DNA of 64,000 bases. It comes from Lonicera japonica. Taxonomy: Eukaryota > Streptophyta > Magnoliopsida > Dipsacales > Caprifoliaceae. Below the pieces are notes generated by a model that saw only the letters and a list, made by a program, of their open reading frames with translations, did not search any database and was not told the origin of the DNA. A program made the position numbers and the translations under genes. The DNA lies in assembly GCA_021464415.1 (NCBI GenBank), contig CM038467.1, positions 19,759,511 through 19,823,510 on the forward strand, read 5' to 3'. Below, in pieces: positions 49,512-62,848 of this stretch; position 1 is the first letter of the stretch; each line of letters starts with the position of its first letter.

Positions 49512-49830
49512 CATAGAAATCATCTCTACTAAATTTCATCAAAAAAATCATTTACTTGCCATCTCAAAAGCCCCAATTAGTGTATATGGTATGTAGGTAA
49601 ACTTTTCCCCTATTTTAAAAGCTATACTATTGCAAAAATTGATTAGAAATTGTAATAGGCTTAAAAACACCATAGAAATCATCTCCACTAAATTTCATCA
49701 AAAAAATCATTTGCTTTACCATCTCAAAAGTCCCAATCAGTGTACATGTTATGTAGGTAAACTTTTCCCCTCTTTTAAAAGCTAAAGTATTGCAAAAATT
49801 GATTAGAAATTGTACTAGGTTTAAAAACAC
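49512..49830 (+). repeat. Tandem repeat, 2 x 159 bp, 3' of RBP47
   Basis: CATAGAAATCATCTCYACTA to TTAAAAACAC is present twice, the copies differing at about a dozen sites. It starts about 330 bp beyond the RBP47 stop codon, so it may lie in or just past the 3' untranslated region. Confidence 0.85.
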
Positions 49831-50162
49831 CAAGTTCCTTGTAATGTTTCAAAAGAAAAAAAATAATGGAAAAGTCTGTAATTATATATTTCCTAGATGA
49901 TTCCCTACACAATCAGTAAAATTAATCAATAAAGCTCATCATCCTTCAAAGAACATTCCTTGGAAATGCCTCCAATAACAAATAGGTCTCAATAGAATAC
50001 TACTAGAGAAACAGACATGAAATGAATTCAAGTACATCTACAAAATTCCAGCATATTACATATACTTAAGTTCTCAGAAAAAAAAAATTAAAATTTTTTT
50101 AGAATTTTTTTTGATGACTAAAATATAAAGGTGTCACTCACTAAGGTCGCCTTGTAGGCTGG

Positions 50163-53100
50163 CTATTGGTTGCCGTACCCGTTTGAAGACGCCCCATAAG
50201 CAGCGGCAGCAGCATACATGCTTGGATCCTGATTCTGTGCCATCGCATATCCATAGCCACCACCTCCACTGTAGGCTTGCTTTCCGTAATAATTTCCGTT
50301 CTGCCAAACCATATGAAAGCAAGTGTTAAGAGTTGAATAAGAACAATTTGAGGATGATAATAGCAGATTAACAGACATATATTAGGGGCTTTTTCGTTGT
50401 ATCATTTTCTTTCCTGCTTTGGTTTAACAAATACTCCTCCCGGCTCAATATTGATATTCCCGCTTTGACTTTACTACTATTTAAAAAACTCTAATTTCAG
50501 CCTACTTTTTATTTTCCAATGCGAGAGTTGGTACAAAGATTTAAGTCCCAAGATGGGTGAGAAGGATGAAGAATGTACCTGCTTGTTCCCTGGGTTTCGA
50601 CCCCAAGATAGACGTACAGTTTGCTTGCCAATAACTGACCCATTCAGTTGCGATATTGCCTCCTCAGCACTGCTTCTGTAGAGATAGAAAGAGATTCAAA
50701 ATGAGGAATCAATCCATGGTTATAGTCTAATTATAGTCAACTGTGATAAAAGTATATCACTTCTATGTTTACGGCAGTAACTCAGTGACCACAATTTTTC
50801 TTGTATTCTTCACCATAACCATTTTTATGCAGATGTGTTTAAACTATAACGCAAGTCAGCATCCCATCAAGCAAATCTATTAACTTTGAGCATATCTACA
50901 TACAAAATGCATATATGTTCGTCTAAAGTCTTCTCCAAAACCCTCCCCAAGTGATGCAGAAGTATTGAATTTTTGACAAACTTCTGCAGTTGAGGGACAG
51001 AAGTGAAAGGAGTTCGAATCTCAGGGGGTTATTCTAGTTTACATGAATTTCAGAGAATCTCAATGGAAAAGAAAAAAAAAAAAAAAAAGGGCATCTTAAA
51101 GGACTGGTCTTCAAAGCATCGAAGCTAATCAACATTTACATTAGTATTCTACACAAAAGCAACTAAATTTCAAAGATTACCTGATAGTAAATTGTACAAA
51201 ACCGCATCCTTTGCCAGCAGGTATTTTTGTGGAAACCACCTCACCAAACTCAGAAAAGGTCTGCCTGAGCTCTTCATCGGTCACATCAGAGTCGAGACCT
51301 CCAACAAATACCTACAAGATAAACAAGGGTTTTAATAAAGTAATTTGGGTTATTTATAGTTAGGCATACAAAGTAAGGAAGACTCACTGTTGTGTTGGAC
51401 AAGTCACCATCGGACTGGGAGCTCTGAGGCATGCCACCATTTGCACCATATCCACCAGCCAATACCACAGCTAATCAAAGAAAATAAGCATTAATTTTTT
51501 AGGATCCATAATTGAATAGAATGCAGAGATATATGATTGACAGCTCCCAGTGACAATTTTAATCAGTTCTTTAAGAGTTAACCGCCTTTACAACTAACAG
51601 TAAAAAGAGAAAGAATGCGGACTTAAGAAGTTCACTTCAATGGTAACCTTCACATAAAAACTTAATAAAAGAAGGGAAAAGGATTTTAATAAACAGAAAG
51701 AAGCTGAAACACAAACTTAAATCCACACACGTTTACATTTATATTGCAAGGAGAATACATGAGTGTGTATCACACCCACTAGTGACATCACATCTTATAT
51801 GGAAAGTGGCAGTGTGCAGACATGCTCAGTTCAGTGTTTCCTTGCCTGTAAAAATGCATGCAAGGCCTTCACAACAAAAACCACAGAGAGAAAAAAAGAT
51901 GCATAAGAAACAAAAGGGGGGGGGGGGAATCCTAATTAAGATTTCTTTGGTACCCTATATCCAATCACAAAAATAAATCAGAGTCGAAAGAGACCAAGCA
52001 GCCGGGAGCATGGCAAGGCCTTCGCAACAAAAACTACAGATAGAAAAAAAGTTGCAAAACATTGGGGGGGGATTCAAATTATGATTTCTTCGGTACCCTA
52101 TAGGCTATATGCAATCATAAAAACAAATCATAGAATCGAAAGAGACCAAGCAGCGGGAGCATGGTGAGCAATTACTGGCTTAGAATGAGACCACATGGAT
52201 GTATCAGTTCCTGATCAAGACTTGAAATTTCCAAGCATATTTAATTGGATTGCATGGAAGAGGGGAAAATTATAAAAATTGATACTTGGAAATTTATTTA
52301 TTTTTTGATAAGAAACGAAAATTTTATACTAGGAAATTTAATGCAATCAAACACAACTAGAATTTAGGCCTTTTCTAGAAAAGAAGTACAACCAAACACA
52401 CCCTAAACAAATTTCATAGAAACCAATTCCATGATATCACCTTTAGACCCAGGCTTCTCCTAAAAATGAGGAAACCAATTCTTGAAAGAGGGTGAGAACT
52501 GTTTTCCATGGATAATTTAGTGGTAGCACGGAATTCTATGTATTTTTTACCCATAAACAATGCAACAAATATCTTCAAGGAAATCAATTCTTGCTAAAAC
52601 AAATTTCAGGTAAAGCAATCAAATGCGCTCATGCAACTGCAGAACATGGAAACCTAAAATACACCTTGTGAAGAGTAATCTTGAGGTGTTGCTGATGATG
52701 GCTTCTTTGGGGTCGCAACACTTATACGCATAGGCCTGCTCGAACAATACATGCCATTCATTTCAGTCATGGCCCTTGACCTCTCATTTTCATCGCCAAA
52801 CCTAACAAAACCATAACCTTTCGAGCGTCCAGTATTTGAATCGAAAACAACTTTTGCACCTTTAACAGATGGATATCTGCTTGAAAATGTTTCATGCAAT
52901 ACTCCGTCAGTAACATCTGCAGCCAAATCTCCTACAAATATGGATACATCAGAACCGGCATCTGGGCGCCTTTCCCCTGTGCTAAAGGTTGCCCAGTTCA
53001 GACGGAAGGTTTGCTCTGTGTTTGGCATTACAGTGCCATTGTAGCTTAGGAGGACTTTCTCCGCAGCTGCATGAGAAAGAAACTCAATGAATCCAAACCG

Positions 53101-55096
53101 CTCAGACTGACCAGTCTGCTTATTGCGAATAAGCTTTACAGATATAACCTGCATATTTCATGACCCCGAAAAAAAAAAATAAGCAACAAAAATTATAGAT
53201 CAGGAAACAGAAAAGGAGGGAGGCCTATGTAATCATTCCATATGATGCATACATATATATATATATATATATCTAAAGTCATGAACAACGTATTCAACAT
53301 TTTACTTCAGTTCCAGTACCACTCCACTTTGGGTAGTGAAGAGCAAACATGCAGTGTGCATATTCATGGAAAGATATCAGACAGGGTTAAGACAATGATT
53401 ACATGTTAGGAGTGGAATGAGTCAACGTTTCATTTTCAATGTTATGTATTTCCCAATTATAGGCGATATGACTATTCTAACGGTCTACTCGGTTTGTCTT
53501 TCCAATGCTTAAGTAGTTGGCCCATAGTTTAGGCATGATGCTCAAGTAGAGTGGCATGCAAGACGTCCCCCGTATCAGGAGACCTTTTATTCCCTGAGAA
53601 TTGGACAAGAATGTGTATTCATCACTGATGACATAACTCCGCATTAATTATTCTATTCTCTGTCTTAACAGGAAAAAGGAACTTTGCTGATAAAAACTAT
53701 AGTTACTACAAGGCAAAGGACCAACAGTAACAGTCCATCGAGAGTGAACAGGGAGTAATGAAAACAAAATACAAGTGGAAGAAGCTACTTTAATCAAAAA
53801 AATAGAAAAGGATAAATGGTCTCAAACGAAGAATTCTTGAGACATTATCAATTTAAAAATGGGTTCCTTTGTTTGGTTCTTGATAGTCTATGACTTCGCT
53901 GATTTAGCAATTGGTTGGTGCAAATACTCCCTAACAACTCAGAAAAAACATTGCTTTAAAAAAGACATAAAAGGTAAATTAATGAAACAAGATGTATTTG
54001 GAACTCAAAACAAAAAACAAGTTTGAAAGCAGCATATGTACAAGGGTTCTTAAGGCATAAAAACAAACAGGTTTTGTAAAGCTAAAAATCAGCCTTTAAC
54101 TCTGCATTCATCCGGTATGTGTACTATGAAGCAAGACTACAAATTAGTCACATGGAAGCATTTAATTTTCAGGAGAACCATTCCCTCGTAACATGTCATG
54201 TATTCCCCACTATGTCAAGCTTCCTTTTAAATTGCATATGCGGAAGATTCGCCAAATCAAATGTCAAATTTATTTCAACAAAAACTTCCAACTCCTACAT
54301 TAACCAACACTTCCACCTCACGATACACATCCAATGAGTCTGGATTCTGAAACTAACATTCATTCCAAATATGAAGGACGGCATTGATTAAACATAGCTA
54401 AATCATTTTAACAATTAAAACACAAGTTGATAGTTCACTTCAAGCAAATGTAGCAAAAAATAAAATTCATCTAAGAATTATAAGATTACAAAAAGGCAAA
54501 TGATCTTAGCACTCCACAAAAGTACTCTTAACAATAAAAAATATACTTTACATGGATATTTTGGGGTGACTAAAGATAATTTTGGAGAGCTAGAGTACTT
54601 TTGCATCATTACCCTTACAAAAATCCACAAATATCCAAATCCAATAACTCTCCTTTTGTTCAAGTTTTTGTAAATCCTGTAACTTAAAATTCAAAGTGAA
54701 TCATAAGAGACTCCTAACGTGAATTTGTAATTTAAGATTCGAGTAAGGAACAACAACAACAACAAAAAAAAATAGAAAGAAGAGAAAAGGCCTAACCTCG
54801 CCTGTATGAGCGAAACAAGATTGAAGATAAGATTCATCCATCCAGTGCTGAAGATCACCAATCCAGATCGACTTATTATCCTCGCTAGAACTTTGAATCT
54901 GATGAGACTGATTATTGCTCTGCTGCTGATGTTGTTGTTGATAAGCGTAAGGCATGTACTGTGGCTGCTGGTACATCATCTGATGCTGCTGCGGATACTG
55001 CATAGCCAACCATTGCTGTTGCTGCTGCTGGTACTGCTGCATAGCCAACCATTGCTGCTGCTGCTGTTGACTCAAATCACCGCCGTTGGTCGACAT
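50163..55096 (-). CDS. RBP47: RBP47-type RNA-binding protein, three RRMs, 6 exons
   Basis: The exons on the minus strand are 54797-55096, 52665-53148, 51388-51470, 51181-51311, 50579-50675 and 50163-50300, together 1233 bp and 410 aa, all in phase with GT-AG introns. The N terminus is Gln-rich. RRM1 has IWIGDL (77-82) and RFGFIEF (117-123). RRM2 has IFVGDL (170-175) and KGYGFVRF (210-217). RRM3 has VFVGGL (290-295) and a GKGCGFVQF core (about 322-330). The tail is Gly/Tyr/Ala-rich. Linker words AVVLAGGY and SQSDGD are typical of RBP47. The family binds poly(U)/poly(A) RNA in the nucleus and moves to stress granules. Length matches the family; RBP45 is the nearest alternative but lacks these linkers. 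Confidence 0.95.
51856..52158 (+). repeat. Tandem repeat, 2 x about 151 bp, in RBP47 intron 2
   Basis: Two units start GCATGCAAGGCCTTC (51856) and GCATGGCAAGGCCTTC (52008), each with a G run, TCGGTACCCTATA-like sequence and GAAAGAGACCAAGCAG. The units have diverged slightly. Confidence 0.8.
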
Positions 55097-55514
55097 ATTT
55101 TATTCAGATATGGACGACTACCCCTCTCTCTCTCTCTTCTCTGGAGTTCAGGCAAAGGTTTTTCTAGAGAGAGGAAGTAGAGAGTGTGGGGACTTGGTCT
55201 TCTGTAAAACAACCAAATAGAGAAAGGGGCGAGGGAGTCGGCTTCACGAGAGATAATGGATCTAGGAGATTTCTCTCTTGCTTCTGGGGGTTTACATTGT
55301 TTGTGTCGATATTCATTCTCAGCCGTCCGATCAAATGACCGTGTGTAATCTAGTACGACTTGTTTTGGAATGTACGGTCCAGATCAATGGCACTAGATTT
55401 AATCATTTTTAGGGGTTGAGTCGCAATGGACAGGTGGGAGTCAAATTAGGGCTCTTCGTGCCCAATCTCAGTAGCAGTACCAAATTACCAGTCAACTAAT
55501 TTGCTCAACGCTTA
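55097..55514. promoter_or_regulatory. RBP47 leader and promoter region
   Basis: A CT/GA-rich leader (TCTCTCTCTCTTCTC at about 55125) lies just above the minus-strand ATG. A relatively GC-balanced 300 bp follows. I see no clear TATA box. Confidence 0.4.
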
Positions 55515-55920
55515 TTATGTTTTTTTTAATTTATTTTTTCAGGAAACCAGAAACATTCGTATTCATTGATATCATATGGGGCAATGCGGTGCAACAAACA
55601 TTCTTTACGCGAACTAGGTGGGTCCTCTAACCAAACCCAAAAATCACAAACAATATCTGCTAAGGAATGAACAACACAATTTCTATTTCTTTTAATGAAC
55701 AAAAAGCTTACCTTACCTTATTACAAAACAGACTTACCCTAACAATATCTGCTACTATATGATATCTCCACTCGAGGCAAAATCAACCTGATTAGCCCGA
55801 ATTGCATTTATCCCCCCCTAAGTTGTCACCTCCAAGTCTAAAATCCGCTTCCACCACAAATTTCATCGCCTCAAATCAGTGGCAAAGGCATGATTGAAAG
55901 TTAGTGGCCACTTCATTAAC
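55515..55920 (-). pseudogene. LINE 3' end: RNase H C-terminal part and poly-A
   Basis: On the minus strand, frames read FVVEADF and then RNRNCVVHSLADIVC with VWLEDPP, the end of the RNase H-like domain (RVT_3) of plant L1-type LINEs. An A-rich run at about 55520-55548 follows as the LINE tail. Stops and frameshifts are present. It is the continuation of the pieces at 59.6-60.1 and 62.85-63.2 kb. Confidence 0.75.
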
Positions 55921-57943
55921 CGTAAATAATTTTTTTTTTAATTATAAAGAATAATAACATTGAAAATTATATATTAAATACAAATTATATAAGGATATAT
56001 ACAAAAAAGTATAACTTACGAAAAATTTTGACTTTTGAAATTTGGTATCTTCAACACATTAAAAGATATCTTTATTTTCAAACTACCTCCAAAGCACTAG
56101 TAAAAAGAGAATAAGTAAGTCCCCAAGCATGAATGAAGTAAATGCAAGTATCCAAGAGTAATTTCAAGAGAAAAGAAATTCAATATAATCAATTTATGAA
56201 GTTTCTGAAGAAAACCTAGAATTGCCATAAAAAGTTCGAAATTGTAACCGATCAAATTTTTATTCATTGAGAATTTGAAAAAATCTTCAGAAATAAAAGT
56301 TGTAAATATTTTAATTACCTACACGTAGGCAAAAATGGACAATCAATCGAAGTTTGGAGTAGAAAGTTATGAGTAAATGAAGAAGCAATAATAAAGAAAT
56401 GGACTCTAATTTTGAGCACAAATTCAATTTTAAGGATTATTAAAACCACAACTTGAGACACTTGTGTACCATATAAAATGTCATATATTTCATACTTTAG
56501 GGTATGCAACAATTTAGAATCGATTAACAGAGAGGTTGAAAGCATCATAACTTTCCTGAGAGCTTTTACGCTGCATCTGAAGATCGAATTTGAGAGTTTT
56601 ATTTTTTAATTCATTAAAACAATTGTTAAATTAGTTCATTTATGATCTTTTGAGGTCGAAACTCTGCTATTATAAAAAATTCAATTAATCATTCAATAGA
56701 GTTTTCAATTCAAGTTTCAATCACGTTCCGGGTAAATCCTAATTTTCTGTTTTCTATTTTCTTTTAATTCGATTACTTTTATTTATTTGTTTGCTTTGCT
56801 ATTCATAGATTAGTTATTTGAGATCATATATATTATGTAATCAACCTTAAACCCACATTTTTTGGGCTGGTTCTAGGGTTTATAGATCCGTTTTATCGAT
56901 TTTTTGATTTCTTGTCTATTTATGCTTGATTATTGTTTTATATTCAAATAATTTATAATTTTTCTATGATATTGATGTGTGATTAATCATTGATTATTAA
57001 AAATTTGATTTTTCAGAATTCTTAGGGTTTAGGTAAATTTTGTTTAGTTTTTGTCGGTTTTGAGTTTATTTACCGTTTTTGATGTAAAATTTTCGTTTTA
57101 AATTGGAATTGCAAAATACCAAAGCCATAAGTTTTTAAATTTAATTTTTTACATTATTAGGTATGTGTTTCCTGTTTTTCATAATTTTTAAGATTATTTG
57201 CATGTTTTCTTTGATTATGACTAGCTAAATCCTTAGTTAGGGGTCTGTAATGAAATATGCGTAATTAATCTTTGAATGTAATTCAATCTAGGTTTAAATA
57301 TAATTTTTTCATTGGTTATACATCACCTACTGAATGAATGAGTGTTTTTTTTTCTTTGCATGCGTTAAAAATATACTTCTATAAGTTAGCTCAAAGTTTT
57401 ATTTGATTAAAAACCATAAAGATGTCGATTCACGAATTTTTGCACAAAAACCCTAACGTTGCTTATTTGAAGATGGTATTTATCCTCTCATTAGTTGAGT
57501 TAGTCTCTTAAGAGAATTGGCTGATTTGGAGCTGTTTAGGTATTTATTTACATTAGTGCCGAAAAAGTGTTTGTTTTGACTTTCGGCGAAGCACTCGTCC
57601 TTTTTGTTTTCCTTACCCTTGTTAAGAAAACATGGGCTCTAAAACGAGGTCTCCCATTTTTTTCCTTTTAAAATGCAAAGACTTCGACTCTTGTAATAGT
57701 TGGCGGAGTCTTTTTAAGACGAATTTGCTTTGAATCACGTTCAAACCTATTCAAATCTTATAGAAGTGTTAGGCTACTAATTTTTGAAAAGTTTAATTAA
57801 CTTGGATTATTTTTGTCACGCACTAGCAATATTAGTTTTAAAATTACGCTTTTTCAAAATTAAAACCTCACCGTCGAATTCTATTGCTCAAAGGTAGTCT
57901 ATATAGTATTTGTCACGCATGAGCTATGATATACTTACAGTAG
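55921..57943. mobile_element. Retroelement remnant interrupting the LINE (left part)
   Basis: This non-coding DNA separates two parts of one LINE RNase H domain, so it was inserted into it. It continues after the Mutator-like element to about 59580. I see no protein domain. Confidence 0.45.
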
Positions 57944-57952
57944 TAATATAAT

Positions 57953-58998
57953 GAGTAAATACCATCAATGGTTAATGTACTATTAGCAAATTTTACTAAC
58001 AGTCAGTAAACTTCATTTTGTTATAATCGAATCATTAAACTTTTAAAAAATACTGCTAGTGACCACTCCGTCAAATTTCATAGTTAAAAACTAACGGAAC
58101 CATGTCATATGCAAGATATAAAGGGCATTTAAGTCATTTTTCTTCTTTTTTTCCCTTTTCCCTTTTTTTTCTTTCTTCTTCTTACTCCTCTTCCTCCGAA
58201 CTTCTTATTCTTTTTCCACCATTATTCTTCTCCTTCTTCCACGATTCATCGCTACCACCACCGACGACGTACCCTTCATCGCCATCGTACCACTAAATTC
58301 GGGTCTTTATTTGGCTACCGACAAATTGAAGGAAAAGAAATCCAAAGTCTGAAAACAAAGGAAGAGAATTCAATTCAAGTCCATTTTTTCCTTCTTGTTT
58401 TATAGGGAACCAAACAGGAGTGCGTAACAAAGAGGAATCCGATTTCCTTCAAATTAGAAAAGAGAAATTAGGGGAATTACCTTGCGAGAAAATTGAATTG
58501 AGGAATTGGATGAAAATGAGGAAGCGGATACGGCGATGGCAAAAGCGGCGACGAAGGCAGCGAGGACAACTAATTTTTTCTTCATGGTGGTGATGTTTGG
58601 GAAGTAAGAAAATTATTTCTGATTTCGAGAATCTAGTGGGAAAGTATTTTCTCTAAGAGATGGCGATGAAGGGTGTGTTATCGGTGATGGTGGCGATGAA
58701 TAGTGAAAGAAATAAGAAGAATAAAAAGAAGAAAAATGGCGAAAAAAGAAGAAATTCAAAGGAATAAGAAGAATAAAGGAAAAAAGGGGAAATAGAAAGA
58801 AAAAAATGGGAAAATGACTTAAATGCCCCTAACAGTTTGCACATGACACGATTCCGTTAGTTTTTAACTGTAGAATTTGACGGATTGACCACTAGCAGTA
58901 CTTTTTAAAAGTTTAATGGCTTGATTGTAACAAAATGAAGTTCAATGGTTATTGGTAGAATTTGCAAACAATTCAATAACTATTGATGGCATTTACTA
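57953..58998. mobile_element. Mutator-like element (Pack-MULE type), 1,046 bp
   Basis: Inverted repeats of roughly 190 bp: left AGTAAATACCATCAATGGTT, right inverted ATGCCATCAATAGTTATTG. Both continue through CATTAAACTTTTAAAAA- and AACTAACGGAA-type blocks. TAATATAAT flanks both sides (57944-57952, 58999-59007), the 9-bp target duplication of Mutator elements. The interior carries a captured exon rather than a transposase. Confidence 0.88.
58481..58585 (-). pseudogene. Captured signal-peptide exon in the MULE
   Basis: ATG at 58585 opens 35 codons, MKKKLVVLAAFVAAFAIAVS followed by ASSFSSNSSIQFSRK. They end exactly at an AAG/GTAATT donor. The peptide has a basic start, a hydrophobic core and an Ala-x-Ala-like cleavage region, so it is a secretory signal peptide. 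The composition is more GC-rich than the MULE ends. The downstream exons were not captured. The parent gene is unknown to me, and expression is unproven. Confidence 0.6.
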
Positions 58999-59007
58999 TA
59001 ATATAAT

Positions 59008-59580
59008 TGAAAATTGAATGGTAAGAAAGTCTAGGAGCTAAAACTTAGAGAAAAATCTTGTTTAAACTTAAATTTTGATTACTCGATTGGACTAGTTTCG
59101 TATTTCCTAGTTACGGATAACTACAATGCTTATTTTCTATCAATTTAATTTCATTTAATATTCTGTTTTATTTAAGTAATGAACTATTTTATTTATTTTT
59201 AGTTTATTTGTATGCTCATTTAGTGCATTTAGGAAACATTCTTGGTAGATAACTTGCATTTGTGGATTCCCTTTGCTTTTGCATCCTAGAAGTAAATTTT
59301 CCTTTAGTTTTAGTTTAGTTATTTAGTAGTTTTAATTTCATTTCTTATTCCCCAAGTCTATCATTTTTTTCATTTATTTTCTCATATTCGTCTTGAAAGA
59401 AACATTCCTAACTCAAAGAACTACCCTCGTTCCCGTAGATCGACCTCGGACTTACCGAATATTTATTACTTGACTAGCCACCTGCATTTTAGTGTAATAA
59501 CTCGCGTTGTTCTCTCTGAGTCATCAAAATATAAAAATACCATACCTATTATGACAATTCTCCAAACTAAGTAGGGGATT
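59008..59580. mobile_element. Retroelement remnant (right part)
   Basis: TTCCCGTAGATCGACCTCGG at about 59430 followed by CCGAATATTTATTACTTGAC resembles an untranslated-region signature I associate with Tat/Ogre- or Athila-type Ty3/gypsy elements. That assignment is from memory and weak. It continues the 55921-57943 segment. Confidence 0.4.
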
Positions 59581-60108
59581 AAACTTCCACTATGCCTATG
59601 TTCCCTCTGCCTTTGCCTCTATTGCGATCATCAATTATGCAGCTTTAGTAAAGGAAGATGTAGCCTTTAATTACTTGCTAAAACCCACAAAAAAATCACC
59701 CGATTAACCGCACCAATCCCAACACCAAACTGATCTTTAGACCAAGTAGCATCAAAGTTTACTTTAAACACCTCCGCAAGGGGATGCTATAATTTAATAA
59801 AAAAATGAACAAAAGTCATTATAGTTGGCAGGTTATTTACTTTATAATTAACCAAAACCTATCCCACTTTATTAATGACACCAGATGCATAGCACGAACA
59901 AGTATAAAAACATAAGAATTACTAATAAACCAAAGGTACCACCCAATTGTCACAATCAACTCAATTGTTGACCCTTTTAGTTCCCAGACTGCCTATAGCC
60001 ATCCCCCTCCCTCTGGTACTGTGCAAACCTTATCCTATATTAAAAGGTTTGACCTTAACCAAAACTACCGCACATAATTGCAATATCTCATAGCATGCAT
60101 AGTAGATT
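59581..60108 (-). pseudogene. LINE middle part: RNase H N-terminal region
   Basis: From the solo LTR edge at 60108 the minus strand reads MHAMRYCNYVR, then FWLRSNLLI. Near 59740-59790 it reads GGVFKVNFDATWSKDQFGVG, the start of the LINE RNase H-like domain, followed by AIEAKA near 59610. In-frame stops occur. It joins the zinc-binding segment at 62849 across the solo LTR. Confidence 0.8.
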
Positions 60109-62848
60109 TGTAGCACCCTATGTTCCGTTTTCGAGTTAATCATCTTCTTAAGCCCGGTTAATGCTTAATCTCCGTTAGGGCATGAACTTTTGGTTTCGGA
60201 CCCTTTTTAGTTGATCCAACACTTTTAGCAGATCATATTAGGTATCTTGAGTCTTCAGGAACAATCATTTTGTAATTCAGGTGGTTCGAATTGAAATCGA
60301 GATATTAATTGCGTGTTTCCACTTTACGCGATTAACTAATTTTTAGCTAACTTTGAGATATCGTAGTTTCTCCGTTTATTATTCGATTAAGTCCCCGTTT
60401 GTGCTTATGTCTAGATTTTAATCCTATCTACAACTTTCATGTTTTGACCGAAAGCCAATTCATTCTTCTTGTTGGTCAAAACAGTGTGCGAAGTAAGCCG
60501 ATTAAAAAAAATCTGATCGTTCGGTAACGATATGGCAGAGCGCCATCTTCAACGAATTTATAGGAATTATCTATCCATAATTTGGGAAAATTTCCTCTAA
60601 GAAAGTTGTGTATCTTTGAAATACCTTTTCGTGGACATAAAGATTACTCAAATCGGAGTTCCGAACGAAAAGTTATGACTAAAATACAAGCAATGCTCCA
60701 GACTAAAATGAGTTATAGCGCGAATCGGTATTGGAATTTTGGAATACCGGTCCGGCAAGGAAATCTGGGCCCGTTTTTATATTTATTAGCAGGATTGGCC
60801 CCTTTTCTTCATATATTTCGACCCCAATTCTTATAACACCTTAGAGAGAATTGAGAGCTTATTTTTAGGGGGTGTTTGAGAGATCATTGGGCATCCATCC
60901 TCCATACACTAAATCTCCACAAAATCAACACTAAATCATCCTTAACGCATCACTATTCATCATTTTCCTCATCCTTCATTGTTAAAACTTGAAGCTATTT
61001 GGGAGATATTCGAGATTCTCTTGATTCGATTCAATCATCTGTTTAATTTTCGAAGTTAGTGTTTCAATAAGGTGGGAATCTCCCCTTTTCTCTCATTCTT
61101 TGAATATATTACTTGCTAGAGAGATAATGTAGCCTTTCGGTATCAAAATCACCATTTCTCTGCATGTGTTAGGAAAAATTGATATTTTTATGATCTGAGC
61201 TTGCATTTAGATGTTTACAACACTAATTATGATGTATATCAAGGTTGATTATCATGCATGTTAGTATTTTTGGACTGTTTTATGATTTTGGTACTGAAAT
61301 GACTAAAAATCAACCCATGTATGTCTAATACTCACTAAACTACATGTTTTCTTAAATTTTCAGAATAGTATGCCTTCAAATACATGATTAAATCCTGTAG
61401 TTAGATATGCATGTGGTGATTTGTGAATTTTCTAAGGTTTAGTGTTACCCCCACTTGCTAGTTTGGATTAAACTCATGAAATTGAAAGATTTAGCAAATA
61501 TTAATACAACGCATGGATAACATGAGCATGTAAATTAAATTCTGAATATGCATAATATTTCATTGTCTCTTAAACTATGTTTAGACATGTTAATTGATGG
61601 TTTGTTGCCATACCAAGTGATCTAGAACTACATTTAATTATTTTTCACTTGAAAGGGCATTAATTGAATGAAGAGTATAGTAATGGTGCAATGCATAACT
61701 TAAACAAATCTAAGAATTTTGACCATTAATGGATGGTTTTTACTAAATTACAGTGTTGGTCCCTTTTCAAGATTATACAAAAGAACTTTGTATAGAAATA
61801 TAGTATGATTTTGCTAAAAGCAGTATATTTAACCCATGAAATGGCATTTGTATTATTATTGTGAAGTTAAGAAATTTATTCATGAGAATTGTTGAGATAA
61901 TTGTTTTAACTTTATTCATGGGTTATTACTACTTTAATTATTAAAATAAATCATTGGGCATTACTACTACCGTTCGATATTGAGACATTGAGATTGTTGG
62001 AACCGGATAAGCACCGGTATATAAATGCTTGTTATATATTATTGCACAGGCCCATGAAAATATGGGATGCCATAAATCTCGTTACCAGTGCACTGACCCA
62101 TGGTAAGGTGGGGTGCATTTGCGGGTAGTATATTCCTTCTAGTACCGGTATTAGGTCGAGGAGGATGAGGAGGTGGGTGGATTGTGTTATGAGCGGTACA
62201 ATAGAATTGTACATTGGGATATGGTTGTTTGAGGTAGTCAGTATGCCGGGGCAGACCAACTTATTTTTAATTGTATAAATTATTGACTATTTTTCAAGCT
62301 GAACTTTTATAACTATTGTTCTATAACATGAAGCTTGTAGAAATTGGTTTTTTGCATATGCATTGCATTTTTCCCTTCCCTTATGGTTCTCACTGGGCCA
62401 GCATTGGCTTATTCCATCGTTTTTCATTGCAGGTTCATCTTGTAGCGTTATGTTGGGTTCGCGGGGAAGAGTGCGGGGTTTTCGTAGTCCTCTGATACCA
62501 TTGGTCATATGTAGTATTTTTTCTAGTTGTTGGGCATTGACCGCATGTATCATGTGTCAATTTAATTTGTAAATAGATAATTTGTAATTATTTTTACTTT
62601 GAAAAACAATTGGGATTTTTATTATAATATTTTTCTTTTCCATGAAAGATTTGAACTTGTAAAGTTGTATTCTTTAAATTTTTCAACATGATTGGTATTT
62701 TGTATATACAGAGGCATCATGCCAAATTTTCGTGAAATTTTAGAATTTTAAATGATATTGCGTTTAATCTTATTAATTTGCCTATATTTTTAGCTGTTAT
62801 TAGAGACAGCATCCGTTAACGCCTGCTTTTAAAAGGAAGGTTATTATA
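60109..62848 (+). mobile_element. Solo LTR, 2.74 kb, Ty3/gypsy-like
   Basis: Starts TGTAGCACCCTATG and ends GGTTATTATA. AGATT is duplicated directly on both sides (60104-60108 and 62849-62853). The interrupted LINE reads across when the LTR and one duplicate are ignored, which fixes the boundaries. Size and the TGTAGCACCC start with GACAGCATCCGTTAACGCC near the end resemble Tekay/Del-type chromovirus LTRs; that lineage is inferred. There is no internal region, so it formed by LTR-LTR recombination. Confidence 0.85.

Noticed and set aside
54806..55180. 124-codon plus-strand frame rich in Leu
   Set aside because: Antisense shadow of the Gln-rich first exon of RBP47.
58102..58844. Two Ser/Phe-rich frames facing each other
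   Set aside because: Both come from the CT/GA-rich inner edges of the Mutator-like element.
60582..60836. 84-codon frame in the solo LTR
   Set aside because: LTRs of this type are non-coding, and the frame has no gag or pol motif.
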